Shown piece after piece: positions 1 to 13,036 of a DNA stretch of 64,000 bases (positions are counted from its first letter, which is position 1; each line of letters opens with the position of its first letter). The stretch is from contig JAGPYM010000009.1 in NCBI GenBank assembly GCA_020736575.1, forward strand, positions 372,001 through 436,000, in the 5' to 3' direction. The DNA is from Thelonectria olida (Eukaryota > Ascomycota > Sordariomycetes > Hypocreales > Nectriaceae). The notes beneath the pieces are model-generated. The model searched no databases. It worked only from the letters and a program-made list of their open reading frames with translations, and was not told the DNA's origin. The position numbers and the translations under genes are program-made.

Positions 1-1
1 G

Positions 2-676
2 TTAATGTTCAAGCCTCTATCTGTGTCTCGGAATCCAAAAAAGAAGAAGCCTACGGCCGCCGCTATAGCCAAGGCCGCCGCCCAAAGCTATCAACCACCA
101 ACGCCCTCTGCCACGAGTGCCACAGAGTCTAAGGCGCAATCAGAACCAGCTCCAGCTCCTCCCAAAGTTTCTCTGTTCTCGCTGCACACCGAAGAGCCTT
201 CCGAACCTGCAGAGTCATCCAAAAAGAATGATACTTATCAACCAATGTTCGAAACTCAGAGCACCGAAGCATACGACAGCAACCCATACGGCGACTACGT
301 CCAGTACGCTAGTCACGCAACGACCGGCCCCTCGGCAACTACGGCACCAGGAACAGAGTCGCTCGACACAGTAGTCGACGACCTTAACCTCTCAGCAGCC
401 CAAAGACGAGAGCTGTTTGGGCGAGGAGGCGAGGGAAAATTCACAGCCAAGAACGTCATCAACTTCAGCATGGACAAAGAGTACCAGCACAACGAGGAGA
501 TTCGTGCGGCCGGCGAGCAGGAGATCTACAACCCCGTACGCGCCGTCATGGGCAGCGGCAAAACCAGCCTGGCCAAGCTCGTCCGGAACGTGCACAGCCA
601 GAAAGAGGCGCTGGAGGACGGCTTTGCCAAGGGCAAGACGAATCGCAAGGAGGCGTCCAGTAAATACGGCTGGTAA
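2..676 (+). CDS. PRCC-like protein, C-terminal part (5' end outside window)
   Basis: The reading frame is open to the left edge (a Leu codon precedes the first Met), so this is probably the C-terminal portion of a longer protein; at least 223 residues are visible. The N-terminal visible half is low-complexity (Lys run near the start, then Pro/Ser/Ala/Thr-rich). The last roughly 85 residues form the conserved block typical of the PRCC family (called MAD2B-interacting mitotic checkpoint regulator in fungal annotation), ending in a basic helix and the terminal SSKYGW; the family characteristically ends in SKYG plus an aromatic residue. Human PRCC is a nuclear protein linked to splicing and to MAD2B; the role in fungi is little studied. 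It converges on the next gene with about 260 bp between stops. Family assignment rests on the C-terminal block and is fairly secure; function is inferred. Confidence 0.75.
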   Translation, partial: LMFKPLSVSRNPKKKKPTAAAIAKAAAQSYQPPTPSATSATESKAQSEPAPAPPKVSLFSLHTEEPSEPAESSKKNDTYQPMFETQSTEAYDSNPYGDYVQYASHATTGPSATTAPGTESLDTVVDDLNLSAAQRRELFGRGGEGKFTAKNVINFSMDKEYQHNEEIRAAGEQEIYNPVRAVMGSGKTSLAKLVRNVHSQKEALEDGFAKGKTNRKEASSKYGW

Positions 677-937
677 CGAATGTCACGATGATACCCCCCA
701 AAAACCACTTGATGCAAAAGCCAGAAGAAGAATGATATATCCAAGTATTTGTTTCACCGCCATCATTTGTTTTACACCTTAACGGCCTCGTCCTAATATT
801 TCCAAGAGAGAAAAGGATCATCAATCATAACCATACAAGAAGAATGTTTCGTCAGAAAAGAATCCAGTCAAACCTCCCCAAAACTCGTGGAAACGCCAAA
901 TAATAGTCACACAGCATCCAGAAAATCGATGCTACGC

Positions 938-2595
938 TCAGAAAGTTTGCACACCCACCTGTCTCGCCCCTTGAAACGATTCATCCACCATCAAGAATCC
1001 CCATTCTCCACGAGTCGTGGGCGAGATGTCGTCGTAGCCATTGGGCGTCATTGGGCCGACTCGAGAAGCGTCGCCAGGGCTGAGCAGGCATGGCGTCTCG
1101 CAGCTTGGAGTCATGACACTCGGGGTCATGAGGACTTGGTCGATGGTGCCCCTTTTGTTGCTGCAGTCGGTGTGGACGGGGTGGAATGTGAAGACGAATC
1201 GATCAGTCGGTCGCGCAGTCCGGTCGTCATCGTCTTCCTCCACCACCTGCTGCTCAGGCGCAGGCTGGGCCCTTACCGGTTGGGGCCTTACAACTTGAGG
1301 AATGTTCAACGCTGGCAATCTCGGCGTAGTGGAAAAGTCGGTTCGGATTTGTAGCCGGGGCTTAGGTGACGGTGTATTCGGGAGAATATTGTGTATTGTC
1401 GTGCTCAAGGCGATGCCAATCATCTCTGTGTCGATCTTCTCATCGTCTTCGTCATCATCGTCGTCCTTTTCTTCGTCGCCGTCGAATTCGGTGTACACAT
1501 CGTCCGCCTCAATATCGTACATGTTCTTCACAACTCGTTCACTGAAGCTTGACATGCCCGCGATGGCACCGAGCTTCTCAGGTCCACCGTATGCTCTTCG
1601 ATACATGCGATCTAGGTCTGATAGGGCGTTGCTGGAAATGCTCAACCAGTCGTAGTACCGAAGGATGTCCGACTTTGTGACCTTTGCCCCATTGTTCGCC
1701 AAGATGATGCGTCGAAGCTCGTCCACGGCGTCTTCCAGCCGTAGGTGGGATTTCGTCTTCGAGTAGCTGGACAAGGCGCTCTTGAGGCTGTATAGACGAT
1801 CGAGGGATAGCAGAGTGAGACCTTCTGAGGAGAAGAGGACTTCGTTTTGGATGATGGAGCCGTGGACGAGTTGGTTTGTTAGACCGCACTCGGATGGGCC
1901 CACAGCGGGGGAGAGCCATTCGGGCCTAGGCCATGTTAATATTAATATCAAAACAGCTTCTCATTAACAGGTTCAACTCACCCAATACGGAACTTCTTCT
2001 CCGCCTTTTCGAGAATGGATCGGAGAGTCTTCTGAGACTTTTCAGGCAGACCGTTGGCATGGATCAACCGAATCCCAAACGGCCCCGACGACATCAACGA
2101 GCTCATCTGATCCGTCGTGGTCGTCGACGCAGTCATGGGCGGCGGAGAGAGCGGCGTAGCTGGCGTCCGCGGGGTAGCAGGTGTTCGCGGCCACAGCCTC
2201 GGCGAGCCCAAGTCGAAGCTCCGTTGCGAAAACGCCGGCGAAGCCATGCCCGACCGGAAAGACTCCATCGACCGCATCGGCGTCGGCCCCGTGTACGAAG
2301 CGGACCGCACAAGCTGCTTCAGCGCCGAGACGGGCCCGCCCGAGAGATCGAAGCGTCGTCCGGGGGTCGCTGGCGTCGGGGGCGCTGATGGGAGGCCGGG
2401 CGACGCTTGCCCGGGCAGCATGGACGGCAGTTGGTACTCGCGACGGGCGACGACGAGGGTGATGTGGAGCGACTTGCGGGCGAGGCGGGATGAGGCCCAT
2501 TCGAGAGCGGGCAGGACGTGAGGAGGGAGGTGGTGGGCGTCAAGAATCGAAGTCCCGGCCTCGAGAGGCGACGAGATCATGTCCTTGAGCGACAT
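938..2595 (-). CDS. conserved fungal protein, DUF7582-like
   Basis: Two exons, 2595-1982 and 1925-938, joined by a 56 bp intron with a GTGAGT donor and CTAG acceptor; the spliced product is 533 aa. I start at the Met of MSLKDM rather than at the in-frame Met 29 codons upstream, because the sequence after it (ISSPLEAG, then a helical segment and SLHITLVVARREYQLP) is the conserved-looking N terminus. The middle is a Thr-Pro/Ser-Pro-rich linker (TPATPRTPATPLSPPP) that could be a target of proline-directed kinases. The block after the intron (PEWLSPAVGPSECGLTN, then a helical region with RLEDAVDELRRII) looks like the folded core. The C-terminal third has an Asp/Glu/Lys run followed by disordered sequence. 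I recall this arrangement from ascomycete proteins annotated DUF7582, with no known function. No catalytic motif is visible. Confidence 0.75.
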
Positions 2596-4905
2596 TTTGG
2601 AAGGATTGGACGACGAGAGTCGAAGATATGTCGAGGAACAAGAAGAGGTGGTATCAAAGGAGTGAAATAGTAGAACCGTCAAGGTAAGGACTGAATCAAA
2701 AGACGTTCAATCTCAGCCAGTGAGAGACACAACGACAACCGTGGAGTCAATGTCTCCCTGTAGTTAGGCCTTTCTCTCGTCCAAGTCCTGCTCTCTTTGA
2801 CCAGAACAGAGAACTCCACCTTGCGTGTTGTTGTTGTTGTTGTTTTGTTTTGAGTCGGGACCAACAACAACTCTGAAGCAAACAAGAATGGATCCCGAGT
2901 GGGCAGTAGGGCTGAAATATATCCTCCCGATCTCAAACTTGTCTGGAGACTTGAAGCATCAGAAAACATGAAACAAGTTCCTGGATGTTCCAAAAATAAC
3001 AAGATCAAACATGAAGGTCTGAAACTTGACAGACCCCAGACTTCGATCACGTCAGGGGTTGTTGTGTCTTGTCGAAGTTCGTCGCAAGGACGCAAAGTCG
3101 GAAACGACGATGAATGGAGCCGCGGCCTCGTTCCCCGCCCGTCGAAGTGGTGAAGAGGTTTCTAAAAATTAAACATAAACATTTGGCGAGAAGAGCGAAA
3201 AATAAGTCGGGCGCATAACGAGCATGTATCAGAGGGCGGGGACGAAGGAAAGACGACGATCCGACATTAAACCAGGATGCGGTGGGCAGGCGACAAAACT
3301 TTGGCCATGGCAAAGAACGGACGAAGCGACGCGAGTGATGGGAAACGCCCTTGCCTGCAGAAAGGGACCCCCCGACGACAGATAGCCGTCCGCAAGCAAG
3401 ACCCGTGAATGGCCAGACGGAGCGGTCGAGTGCCGGGCCCAGGATGCGGGCGGTTAACGTGCAGTAGCCTCATCACATTTGCAGGTTCGCGACTAACACG
3501 CCAAAAGATACGTACCCTGCTCGGCCTTGCCTTATTGGCGGGTTTGCTATTTTTGGGTGGCTGGTCAGCGGGGACGGCCGTTCTTGGGCCGTGCTGTGAT
3601 TGGGCCCCCGCACTTGCTTAAATATAAAAATAGCAGACCCCACCTTGACAGCCGCCGTTGATGGATGGAACTTGGGCGGAACAAGCGAAAAAAAAGAAAA
3701 AAAAGAAAGGAAAGCAAAGCGTGCATAGAGAGCAGACAGGACAAACCAGAGATCGGGGAACATGGCCGTGTTCCACCTGCCATTGCTGCATTCTTGACGC
3801 CGCCAAGCATGTTTCCACTCCTCAACGGCTGAGTGGACCACTCAGTTGGTGTCGTTCGTGTGACGGACTGCCATCTATGTAAGCAATAATATGGCTGCGT
3901 TTCGTCTGATATGGCTTGCCCCGGCCCTGTTCCTGTTCCTATTCTCAGATCTACAGATCCGCCATCCCCCTCCCCTGACCCTCCCCATCCATCACCAGTA
4001 AGCATATCCATGACCCATCCCTCCCAACTTCTCCACTCTAAGACACATACCGTCGTCTCTTCCGCTCGCTGTCACTTCACTCACCTCTCCTTCTTGCCGC
4101 CCGTCTCTACACCACACGTTTCAATTGCTTCCCCAGGCCGCCTCTCCTCTCACCTTTCCATCACCGTCTTGCTATATCTGTCTCTAGGCACCACAGAGCG
4201 GATGGAGAGATGGGCGTCGTCCTGAATTTGAGACCCTCGGCCGTAAGCGGGGGAGTTATCAGGCACCTATCGCTTTGAGCTATAGAGTTGCTGACTCTAG
4301 CAGCATGTGTTTACGCTTCAGGTCCACACATTAGAATGGGGCTATTCTGTGTTGTCTGCTTGGAGTTCTGTCTTGCCCCAGCCTTCATCGAGTACCATCT
4401 AGGGTAGCCTCAAACATTAAGACACATGCGAGCAACCACTGCTCCTGCTCGTTCCCTGATATTCTCGTCCGCCTCTGCATTGTCTCTAGCTACTACGCGA
4501 GCGAAGTAAATGCTGTGTATCGCCATGTTCTGTGTCAAGCAAAATGCCGCCGTAATCAACCGCAAGGCCCTCAAATATTTCTCAGGATCTCCTTGCGGTA
4601 AACCATGAGCCGTTACGCCTTCACTCCTGTGCTATGCATCTCGTTCTCTTCTTGCATTGGCTGGATCGTCGTCATCTCCAGGCCGTTGCTTTCCGATATA
4701 TCATCATTGACTTGAAGTCTTTGTTGGCGAGGTCCCCAACTAGAGGGCGCAATCAAGAAAAAAAACCAAAACGATAAACCATTCCGATCACCTTTCCCTC
4801 GCGCCAACGCCGTGGCCTGTACGATTGCCCGCGTTTGGGCCCGTCTGTCCCTTGGTCTATGCCATTCACTTTTCCGGTGTCCCTGTCCATTCCCCTTTCG
4901 CCCTT
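2596..4905. other. 2.3 kb intergenic region without a supported gene
   Basis: This lies upstream of the DUF7582-like gene and downstream of the deubiquitinase. It holds a short TTG repeat (five units at 2828-2842), an A-rich tract with two runs of As near 3686-3720, and a C/T-rich stretch around 3950-4170. Small reading frames are present but have no splice structure or recognisable motif. The segment next to the deubiquitinase stop (4613-4905, minus strand) stays open in one frame and could be 3' UTR or an extra terminal exon of that gene. Confidence 0.5.
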
Positions 4906-7900
4906 TCACCCTACCTCCATGTCGTTCATTTCGTTGATGGCTTGCATGCTCATTTCCACAACATCATCAATGCGGTCCGAGGAGCCGCAAGATCCTTCCC
5001 ATTCTTTTTCCCAAGGTCAGCTGTTACGTCATGTCCGCTGTCATGGTGTCGGAGTCGCTTAGTGACTGAAACATACCGGACCCGTCATCTTCCACATCAT
5101 CGACAGTAATTCTTCGTAGGGGCTCCATCACGTCTGCTCTACTTGTTAACTTGTGCGCCTCTCCGTCTTTGCCTTCACTTACCTTGCTGTAACATCAAAA
5201 ACTCGCAATCCAAGTTGTCCTGTGTCTCCGTGTCCGTGTTGATGGCCGTGACGCATTGTCCAACGACATACATAAACAGGTCCGCCACGCCTCTTTTCAA
5301 CTGCACTCGCCTCCGAAGGTGATTCTCTTGCAGATATAGTAGGCATGAGGTGCCAACGCTCTTCTTGATATGAGCCATGTCCACCTTCACTTCGTCATCA
5401 TCTTCCTCCGTGAAAGTTTCATCATCGTCATCGTCCTGAGGTTCCTGAAATAGCTCGCGATCCAAAAAGTCCTTTGTGACAACCCGAGTGGTCGCATCAC
5501 GGGCTGCAAGCAACAAAGGGGTCCATCTGGGCACCAGTTTCAGTGCATATGTGCGAACTGCAGAGTTGAAACCTGCCTCTGGTCGCTGGAGATGCAACGC
5601 CGTGTTAAAAAATTGGACAAAGAATGGACCCTCGGTGTTCTGAAGACTTTTGGCTTGCACAAAAATGTGCTGCACAATCTTCGTTGCACAGTCGAACTGT
5701 TCAGTGTTTTCGAGATACACCCTTGCAGCTCTCAAGAATGGATCCATCATCTGTGTCGAGCTGTCGCCCCGGATGCATCTCTTGAGAGTTGCCAGGACAC
5801 GCATGTCCGCCTCTGGGCTAAGTCTGACCAGGAATTCAATGATGCGATCCGTAGAGTCTGGCGCTTGGTCGATGCTCAGTAGCTTCTCGGTAAAAAGACT
5901 GGACGATCCTGAGTCGAAACCACTGTGAACCAATTCGACCTCTTCAGAAGTCCAGTTGAATGGCGCTTCCATGTTCTCGAGGCGCTCCGTTGGTTCCTCA
6001 ACAATCACATCTGGCCCTAGTTGCGGCTCAAGCTGGTGCAGCAGGTAATTGATCAACGGAATCAGGGCCATGTATGACGGAGGCCCTCTGTTGCTGGCTC
6101 GTCGCATGATGGTCTGAAGCATCCGCGCGTAGTTCGGGGGTAGCTTCATCAATGGGTCCGCTGCGATGATTTTGAGAATTTTGGCCAGATAATCACCCGC
6201 CAGGATGTGAGCAGCCTCTCGACTCCCCAGTCTGACAAAGCCTAGGATGGCTGCGAAAAATTCGTCCCACGCCTTGATGTGAATATGGAAAAACCGCCAG
6301 AGATGGTTGAAAATGTGCACTGTTGCTTCAATGAAAGGTAGTCTGTTTGGCTGGCCGGGACTAACCTCGTCCACATCTTCGTCCATCTCGGAGCTTGATC
6401 GACCTGGGCTTTTCGGGTTGTACAAGTCAGGAAGAGCGACTGAGATCCTCTCCAGGGACCATATGAAGATCTTGCTCATGAACGTCCGAACTTGATTGTC
6501 TGGGTTTCTCAGAAGTAGTGCGCGAAGGGATTCACGGCGCTTGTCAAAGTATTCGAAAAACGCAACCGCACACCAAGAACAGCGAGCAATGGCATCGTGG
6601 ATCAGTTTCGTGAATGCCGGGAAGTCCGGGATATCCCTCACTCTGGTGACGATCTGATCGAAATTACTGACTACCATTTTCATGGCTAGATCCTTGACCT
6701 GATGGTCCTTCTCATCCGTGGTAAGGCCTGTGTTGTCATCGCTCGAAACTCTTTGAAAAAGCTCGCTGGTTCGATTGAAGAGCATGTGCACCAGCTTCGT
6801 GTGACTGGGGTCAAACAGGCAGTGGCGACGTAAGATGACCGTGTTCTCGTCCAGAATGTGTTCTCTTAGGCTCCCTGGAATGTCCACCCGTAGAGGAACG
6901 GGTGTGTTTAGCTGCTTCATTGCTTCTTGCTCCGCCCGAAGGGAAGAGGCTCGCTGATAGAAAAGCATGTACGCGCTGTAGGTCTTGTCATACTGGATGG
7001 TATTGTCGTAAACGCGTTCAGGGCCTCCGAATGTAGAGTTCTCCATCTGGGCTGGATCCCAAGGAGTAACCAAGTCGTCGTTGAACTCAACCCAGTTTTG
7101 TCGGTCACCGAACGAAGGACGTTCCCGAATGTACGAGTAGTAATGTCCAGATTCGGCTGTTCCCGCGTGGACAAGAATCCCAACGAGCTCGAACATGTCT
7201 TCTTCACCATCCTCGTCTGGCTGACTCAAGTGTTCAATGGTGTATGGTCGCAGGTTGACACGCGAAGGGAATTGAAAGTAGTCGTTTATCTTGCTCCGCT
7301 GTAGGGTGCGAAGGTTGAAGTCAAACCTCTTCAAATGGAAAATCATGTTGTCGGGGATGTCTTTGAGGCAGGCCCTGTGACCGGTTAGTGATTGGGCATT
7401 GATCTCATGATTTCTGGCGCACCTCTTGACAGCATCGACATGTTTGTCGCATGTCGAACACTTGTACTTGTTGTCTAGAAAATTGGTTAGTAAACCGGGA
7501 AGATTCACTGTTCAAGAGTGAACGTACCTCCTTCCATAATCTCGCCATCCACGTATGCCTGAAGGCTTTCCTGTAGGGTGCTCTTCCCTTTAATGTCACA
7601 TTGGATGGCGGAGAATGGCTCGAGCCGTTCTGAAATGTGCTCACATTCCTTGGACTTGACCTGCTGCACAAGTTGACCACCATAGAACGAGCGTAGCTTC
7701 TTTCGTTCAACGCTGTTGACAAGTTGACCTTCCCAGCGATCAAAAAGGAGATTGTAGAACTCGTCCACGTCCATTTGGTTATGGATGTCGATGAGTGTGT
7801 CGTCATATGTCTTGATCGAGTTGACGACATTGCTGGGGTCAATGAAGCGGCGGTAGCTTTCTTGCATGTACCCAAAGAGTTTTTGCGTATAAAACAAGAG

Positions 7901-10900
7901 CTGTTGAGAACCTACATGTTCGCGGACCCTGGAATTCATGATAAAACTGCGGAAGCCAGTATTCATGAAGAGCTGCGTGAAGAGCGAGTTTAGGTAACAA
8001 GTGTTGGAAAGGTTTTGCAACCCAACGTAACCACAAGAGGACCGAAGCGCCCTCGTTCTGTCAAACTGATTCGGAAGCTCATAAAGGTACGGGTCATCAC
8101 CATCTTCCGAAAAGAATGGAGTCAGAGAGTCGAGCGATGTGATCAGCCCGGTGACCTGATGCTTGTCATTCCTCACCATGGCGAAGATAACCTCAATCAT
8201 CTTCGCTCGCGTTTCGCTGCTAAGAATAACTCTCGGGACGGGTTGTTCGGTCTCGCTTCGTTTTCTCGGATACAGGTGTTTCCACAGGAGATCCTGCGCA
8301 AAGTTCACTGGCAACTCGGGAGAGCTGGCGATGGAAACATCTAACTGCATACAAAGATGGAGTAGAGACGTGACACCTCTGGCAAAGGAGTCGTGCACTC
8401 CCATCTTCCCAACGACTTCGGTTGAGACATGGTCAACTAAAAGGTGGCTCAGCTTCGAAGCAAGCTGCAACGTGTTTGGCAGCTCCTGTGATCTGGCATT
8501 CATCTTAATGAGCAGAGAATGAGACAAGCCAAAGACTTGATCGCACTGATAGGGCGAGGCAGCAGCGAGTGGGACAAGAGCCATAACAATAGACCAGATA
8601 TGCTGGGCCAACGATGTTCCGGGCGACTTGGTTGAAGAATTAGCCATGAAGATTAAGCCGGAATTGTAGCCTTCCTCAATCATCCTGGCAGCGCTGTCTC
8701 TGACGCTCGGCCGAATGTCGGTGAGAAGCAAGCTGCGAAGTGTCTGGGGCAATTGAGCATTTTCAATAAGCTTCTCACAAAACACAACATCTAGGTAGCT
8801 GAGCCGAATCATTGCATGAAGCGTTGCTGAGATGAGTGGAATCGGAGCGTTGCCTGGATGGGCTGCAGCGCGAGATAGAAGCTCAACTAAGCAGTCTGGA
8901 TCTGGAATTTTCACTCCATCTGCTCTGAGAGATTCTCTTGGTGGATCAAGTCCTGAATTGAAGTTAGAACAGGCCAAAGTAATCTCCCCACGACCACTTA
9001 CTACACTTACTGTTGATGAGGCGGACCAGCGTCTGAACCCACTCTTTTGTGAGTGTTAACCTCAATCCCCTGGAAGCCCGATCCAGCACCTCCTCGTCGG
9101 ATAGCGCCTGGACAATTAGCGATATTGAAGTCTTCATGGCTTGAGAATGGGAGATACGCTGAGCAGGGGATCTGTCATCATCACTATTGTTATCGTCCAC
9201 GGCTATTCTTCCTTGAAAAGCGGCCTCGGTGTATTCAAGGATGGCGTGAACCGCATAAATCGATTTGTATGGCTGACCAGGAGGAAACACATCCCGATAG
9301 GATGCACCATCGGCGTTGATCGACTCTAAAATGTGACCTGCCGTCGGAAGTTTGACTAGGAAATGGTAAATCTTTCTTTGTCAGCGCAATCCTGGATAAT
9401 AAGGATAAGGATCGAGTCTTACCTCCTCTGCTAGCTTCTCCTCCATGCTCAAATACTCCCATAGTTCATCGAAATGGGCAGAAATCTCAACTTCCACAGA
9501 TGATGCTCCTGGTTTGACCCGGGTCGAGCGGAACGGGACGTTTTTCTCCCGCTTCACGAGAATTAAGCCGTCATGGACGTGCAAGTCTTCAAGGGATTTG
9601 CAAATATTGCGCTCGTTTGGCAGAAACGGTCGCCCGCGATAATAGATACTATAGTTGTCGAACCCGGTCTCTTGTCGCAGGCTTGCGAGCAACGTGACTC
9701 CTGTGTTGAGCTTCCCGATGCTCAGCGGTTTCACTTCGGTTTGATTGTTGCCATCGAATGATTGGTACTTGAGCTCGGCGGATGCCCCTTCGACCTCAAC
9801 CGCGTCCGGAGCTTGGTCTATCAGTGGTCTCAGGTCTGGTGTCGCAAAGGCTGGTTTGGACTGATGGGCTTCTAAGAAGAGTCTCAGGAGCTTCAATGTT
9901 CGGGTAAAGATGCGTTCCTGTTCTTGCACTTGCTCATCAGTTGCAACGATGACCATTGGCTCATCATCACCACTCGTAGTTCCATCACTTGAGGCCTTGA
10001 TCTTCCGTGCTGCTCCCTTAAGCTGCTCCAAGCATCTGTTCACCAGCGCTAGATGGATGAGTCGCGTTCGGCTGAGGGGGTACGTTGAGACAAGTCCGCT
10101 ATTGATGTAGATGTCAATAGCCAGGGTTGAAATCGCGAATTCGGCGAGTGAAGTATCGTTGGCCTCCAAAACCACACGCCACAACTCTTCAATACCACTC
10201 TTTGCCACCGACTCTGGGTCATCCAGAATGAGATCACCCAGTTCGTTGACCCGAGGCAGGACCCCGCTTCGCACAAACCCTAATGTGCCAGCAGAGAAGC
10301 ATGCAGGGGGCAGAGCGGGTAGATACTCAGATAGACAGGTTTGGAGGAATGCGTTCGGTTTGACGTTGCTGATGATGGTCCATGCCGCTTCTCGGTCGCG
10401 GAGACAGGCTGATTGAGGCCCGACCAACATACCCCAGAGTTTGGCGCCAAGTTCTCCATTGAGTGTGTGGGACTCCAGCTGGAGAATCTGGTGAATAAAC
10501 TCTCTTCTTGGCTGATTTGAGTCGCCGGCGAGCACCACGGGAACACCTGCTGATTGTCCGGCACCGATTGCGTGTTCAAGTTCGTCGACAATGAGTCTCG
10601 TCAGGTCGTGCTTCTCGGTCAACATGTGAATCTCGCGACTGATGCTGGGTCGGATTGCCATGGCGAGGCACCAAAGACTGCCCAAGGTCGTGTTCGACTT
10701 TTTGGAAATGTCATCAATGCAGCTTTCGTACAACTGCTGGCGGCCTTCCGCATTGGGACCGTGATCCAAAAGATCTTTGAACTTTTGCATCGCGGCAACC
10801 TGCATATCTGGATGAGCCACTTGGGAGCCGGCCCCGCAGATGGATGCGTCTCGGAGAAGGCGTAGACACAGGTTGAAGGGATGAAATGTGAGATCGCGAT

Positions 10901-13036
10901 CGTCTCGATCATGAGGATATCTGACGACTAGTTGAACCATGATTGTCTCCCAAAGAGTCCGGATCGCTGGAGTGAACTCCTCAATAGGAAGCACTTGCAG
11001 TTTCTCGCAGTGTCCCATGAGCCCGTTGTAATCGAACAGGTTTAGAATTGTTGTGGTCATGCGGGCTAGCGCATCGACGACTCGAGGGTCTTGACTTGAC
11101 GTGATGCCCTGCCACAAGAGATCGGTGTGTTCCTGACGATACATCTTGGTCACGACCAGGAACCCAATGATGTTAGCACCCTCGACCGTGATCTCGGGAT
11201 GGCAGTTCGGACCCAAAATGTATTCGATTAGGCCCGTACGCAACAAGTATTCGGCGAGATGCTTGAGGTGCGCGGTCTTTTCCTCGTCACCATCACCATA
11301 CTGTTTCCAGCAACTCACCAGATCAGAGCACATGGTGGTAACACCCATGACCCGGAGCTGCATTTGACTGGATTGGATGAGCTTTGCTAAAATGCTAAAC
11401 CTCTCCTCGCAGACCATGGCCTCGGCGGTGTACTTGGTGGGAAGATCTGGAAAGGAACGGCGGTGGAGGAGTAAAGCGTCAGTCGCTGCTTCATGGTCGC
11501 CTCGCAGACTCAATCTAAGCATGTCTGATGAGGCTTGAATAGCACAGGTGAGACTATCGGAGCCCAACTGGGTGACATGTTTCTCGATCATATTCGTGAG
11601 AGTATCAGTTACCAGGTTGTGTAGTTGGTGGCCAATTTCAAGTCGCTGTGTCGCTGCCGACACACCGGGCGGGGTGAAAGGCTCGCCCATAATGTCTGCG
11701 GCAAATTGGCAAATGGGAGCAAGAGCATCGATCAGTTTCGGAAACGTGGGAATGAGGTCGATTATCCCCGTAGCCAACCGCTGAATTGGCCTGATACTAC
11801 TTGCTTGGCTGTTCTGAAATGACCCGAGGAGAATTGCAGCCACTTCGCGATCGACTTCTTGGGCTAGCTCGGAGGTGAGCCGTGGGTGTATTAGCGAATG
11901 CAGTGGCCCAAGGTACCAAGGGGACAGCAATTCAGGACACCGACGAGCTGCATCTGGCTGCACTGATAGTGCCTCTTGAACAGTGTGGTGATCCAAGAGA
12001 ACAAGCCAGCTCGTCAGTTTTGCAAAACCGGCATAAAGCTCGATGACGGTAATTCGGCGTGAAGTTGTCAACAGAGGTGGCCTAGGACCAAATTAGTTTC
12101 GGGTTATTCTGGAGACAAGAGCAACTTACTTTCGCCTATCTATCGTCGTGATGATCTCCTGGAAGGCTTGCCAGAAGTGCCCATTGAGACGACACGAGTC
12201 CATGGCAAACTGGGTGTCGATGTGTTGGATGTACTCGATATACCCTTCGAGCCATTGCTGGATATTATCTAGGACGTGGTCTTCTATTGCCGCTTCTGCA
12301 TTTCTTAGCAATTTGCGTATAGCTAGGGGTAGTAGATCTTACGAGTCGCAAAGTACTGAACTAGACGATGTATCGTTTCGACAGTGTTCTCATCCCCATC
12401 AGCAAATGGGAAGTTTCGGATGGGGTCGACAAATTCTCGATCCTCTCCAACAATCGATACACCGGCACTCTGTTGGTCTGATATCATATCGTCGTCTGAC
12501 TGCACTGTGACTATTTCGATAGGTGGGCTTCCAGACGAGGACGAGGACGACTGCGGGGTATCTAGGGTCTGCGCAGGGTCTGGCACCGTGTCGAGCTCTG
12601 TATCTTCGACGCTCGCTTTGACGTCGTCGGCGACAGCTGCATTATTGGTGCTTGGCGAAGGCGAATCGGGCGAAGAAGTTGGGGAGTCGTCATTGGGAGC
12701 ATTGCGAAGATTGATCGTAACCATGCTAGATGGAGGCTCGGCTGGGGGGTTCCCTATCGTAGGGAGATGTTCGGGGGTCTGAGGAGTAACATATTCATGA
12801 TTGTCCTGATGGGTTGTTGGGCAGTCGGCAGGCTCGCCTTCAAGAGTGGTGGAGCTCGAAGATTCGTGGATGGGATCCATGGCATCTAGGGAGGTAGTTG
12901 GCGAGCCTGAGAGGGAGGTGCGCCGTCGTTTTCTGGAAGAGATATCGCCGTCATCAAAAGGGTTGGGCCTCGTCGAGCTGGGCTCAGCGGATGTGGCGCG
13001 ATCTGAAAGTTCGGGGCGTCTCGAGTCTAGGTCCAT
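4906..13036 (-). CDS. giant ubiquitin-specific protease (UCH/USP fold, DUF3517-type)
   Basis: Eight exons: 13036-12343, 12295-12130, 12081-9423, 9371-9011, 8952-7528, 7474-5183, 5133-5077 and 5003-4906, giving about 2,583 aa. All junctions keep frame. The catalytic domain begins near residue 1600: the Cys box GLQNLSNTCYLNSL places the nucleophile at about C1612, and the His box ELVGILVHAGTAESGHYY at about H1879, so the enzyme should be an active cysteine deubiquitinase cleaving ubiquitin from substrates. A CxxC element (CSTCDKH) just before the second half fits the zinc ribbon of USP fingers. Roughly 1,600 residues of helical-repeat-like sequence precede the domain, with a disordered Ser/Pro/Asp-rich N terminus. 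A long helical C-terminal region with an Asp/Glu run matches the fungal DUF3517 layout, the USP9X/USP34-like group. The last two exons are short: exon 7 is 57 nt and the exon 8 acceptor could be 5003 or 4994. The exact 3' end is uncertain. The substrate cannot be read from sequence. Confidence 0.9.

Noticed and set aside
9372..9422. Apparent frameshift between exons 3 and 4 of the deubiquitinase
   Set aside because: Using the acceptor at 9372 (after GACAAAGAAAG) instead of the later CTAG restores the frame and gives IYHFLVKLPTAG, so no frameshift is needed.
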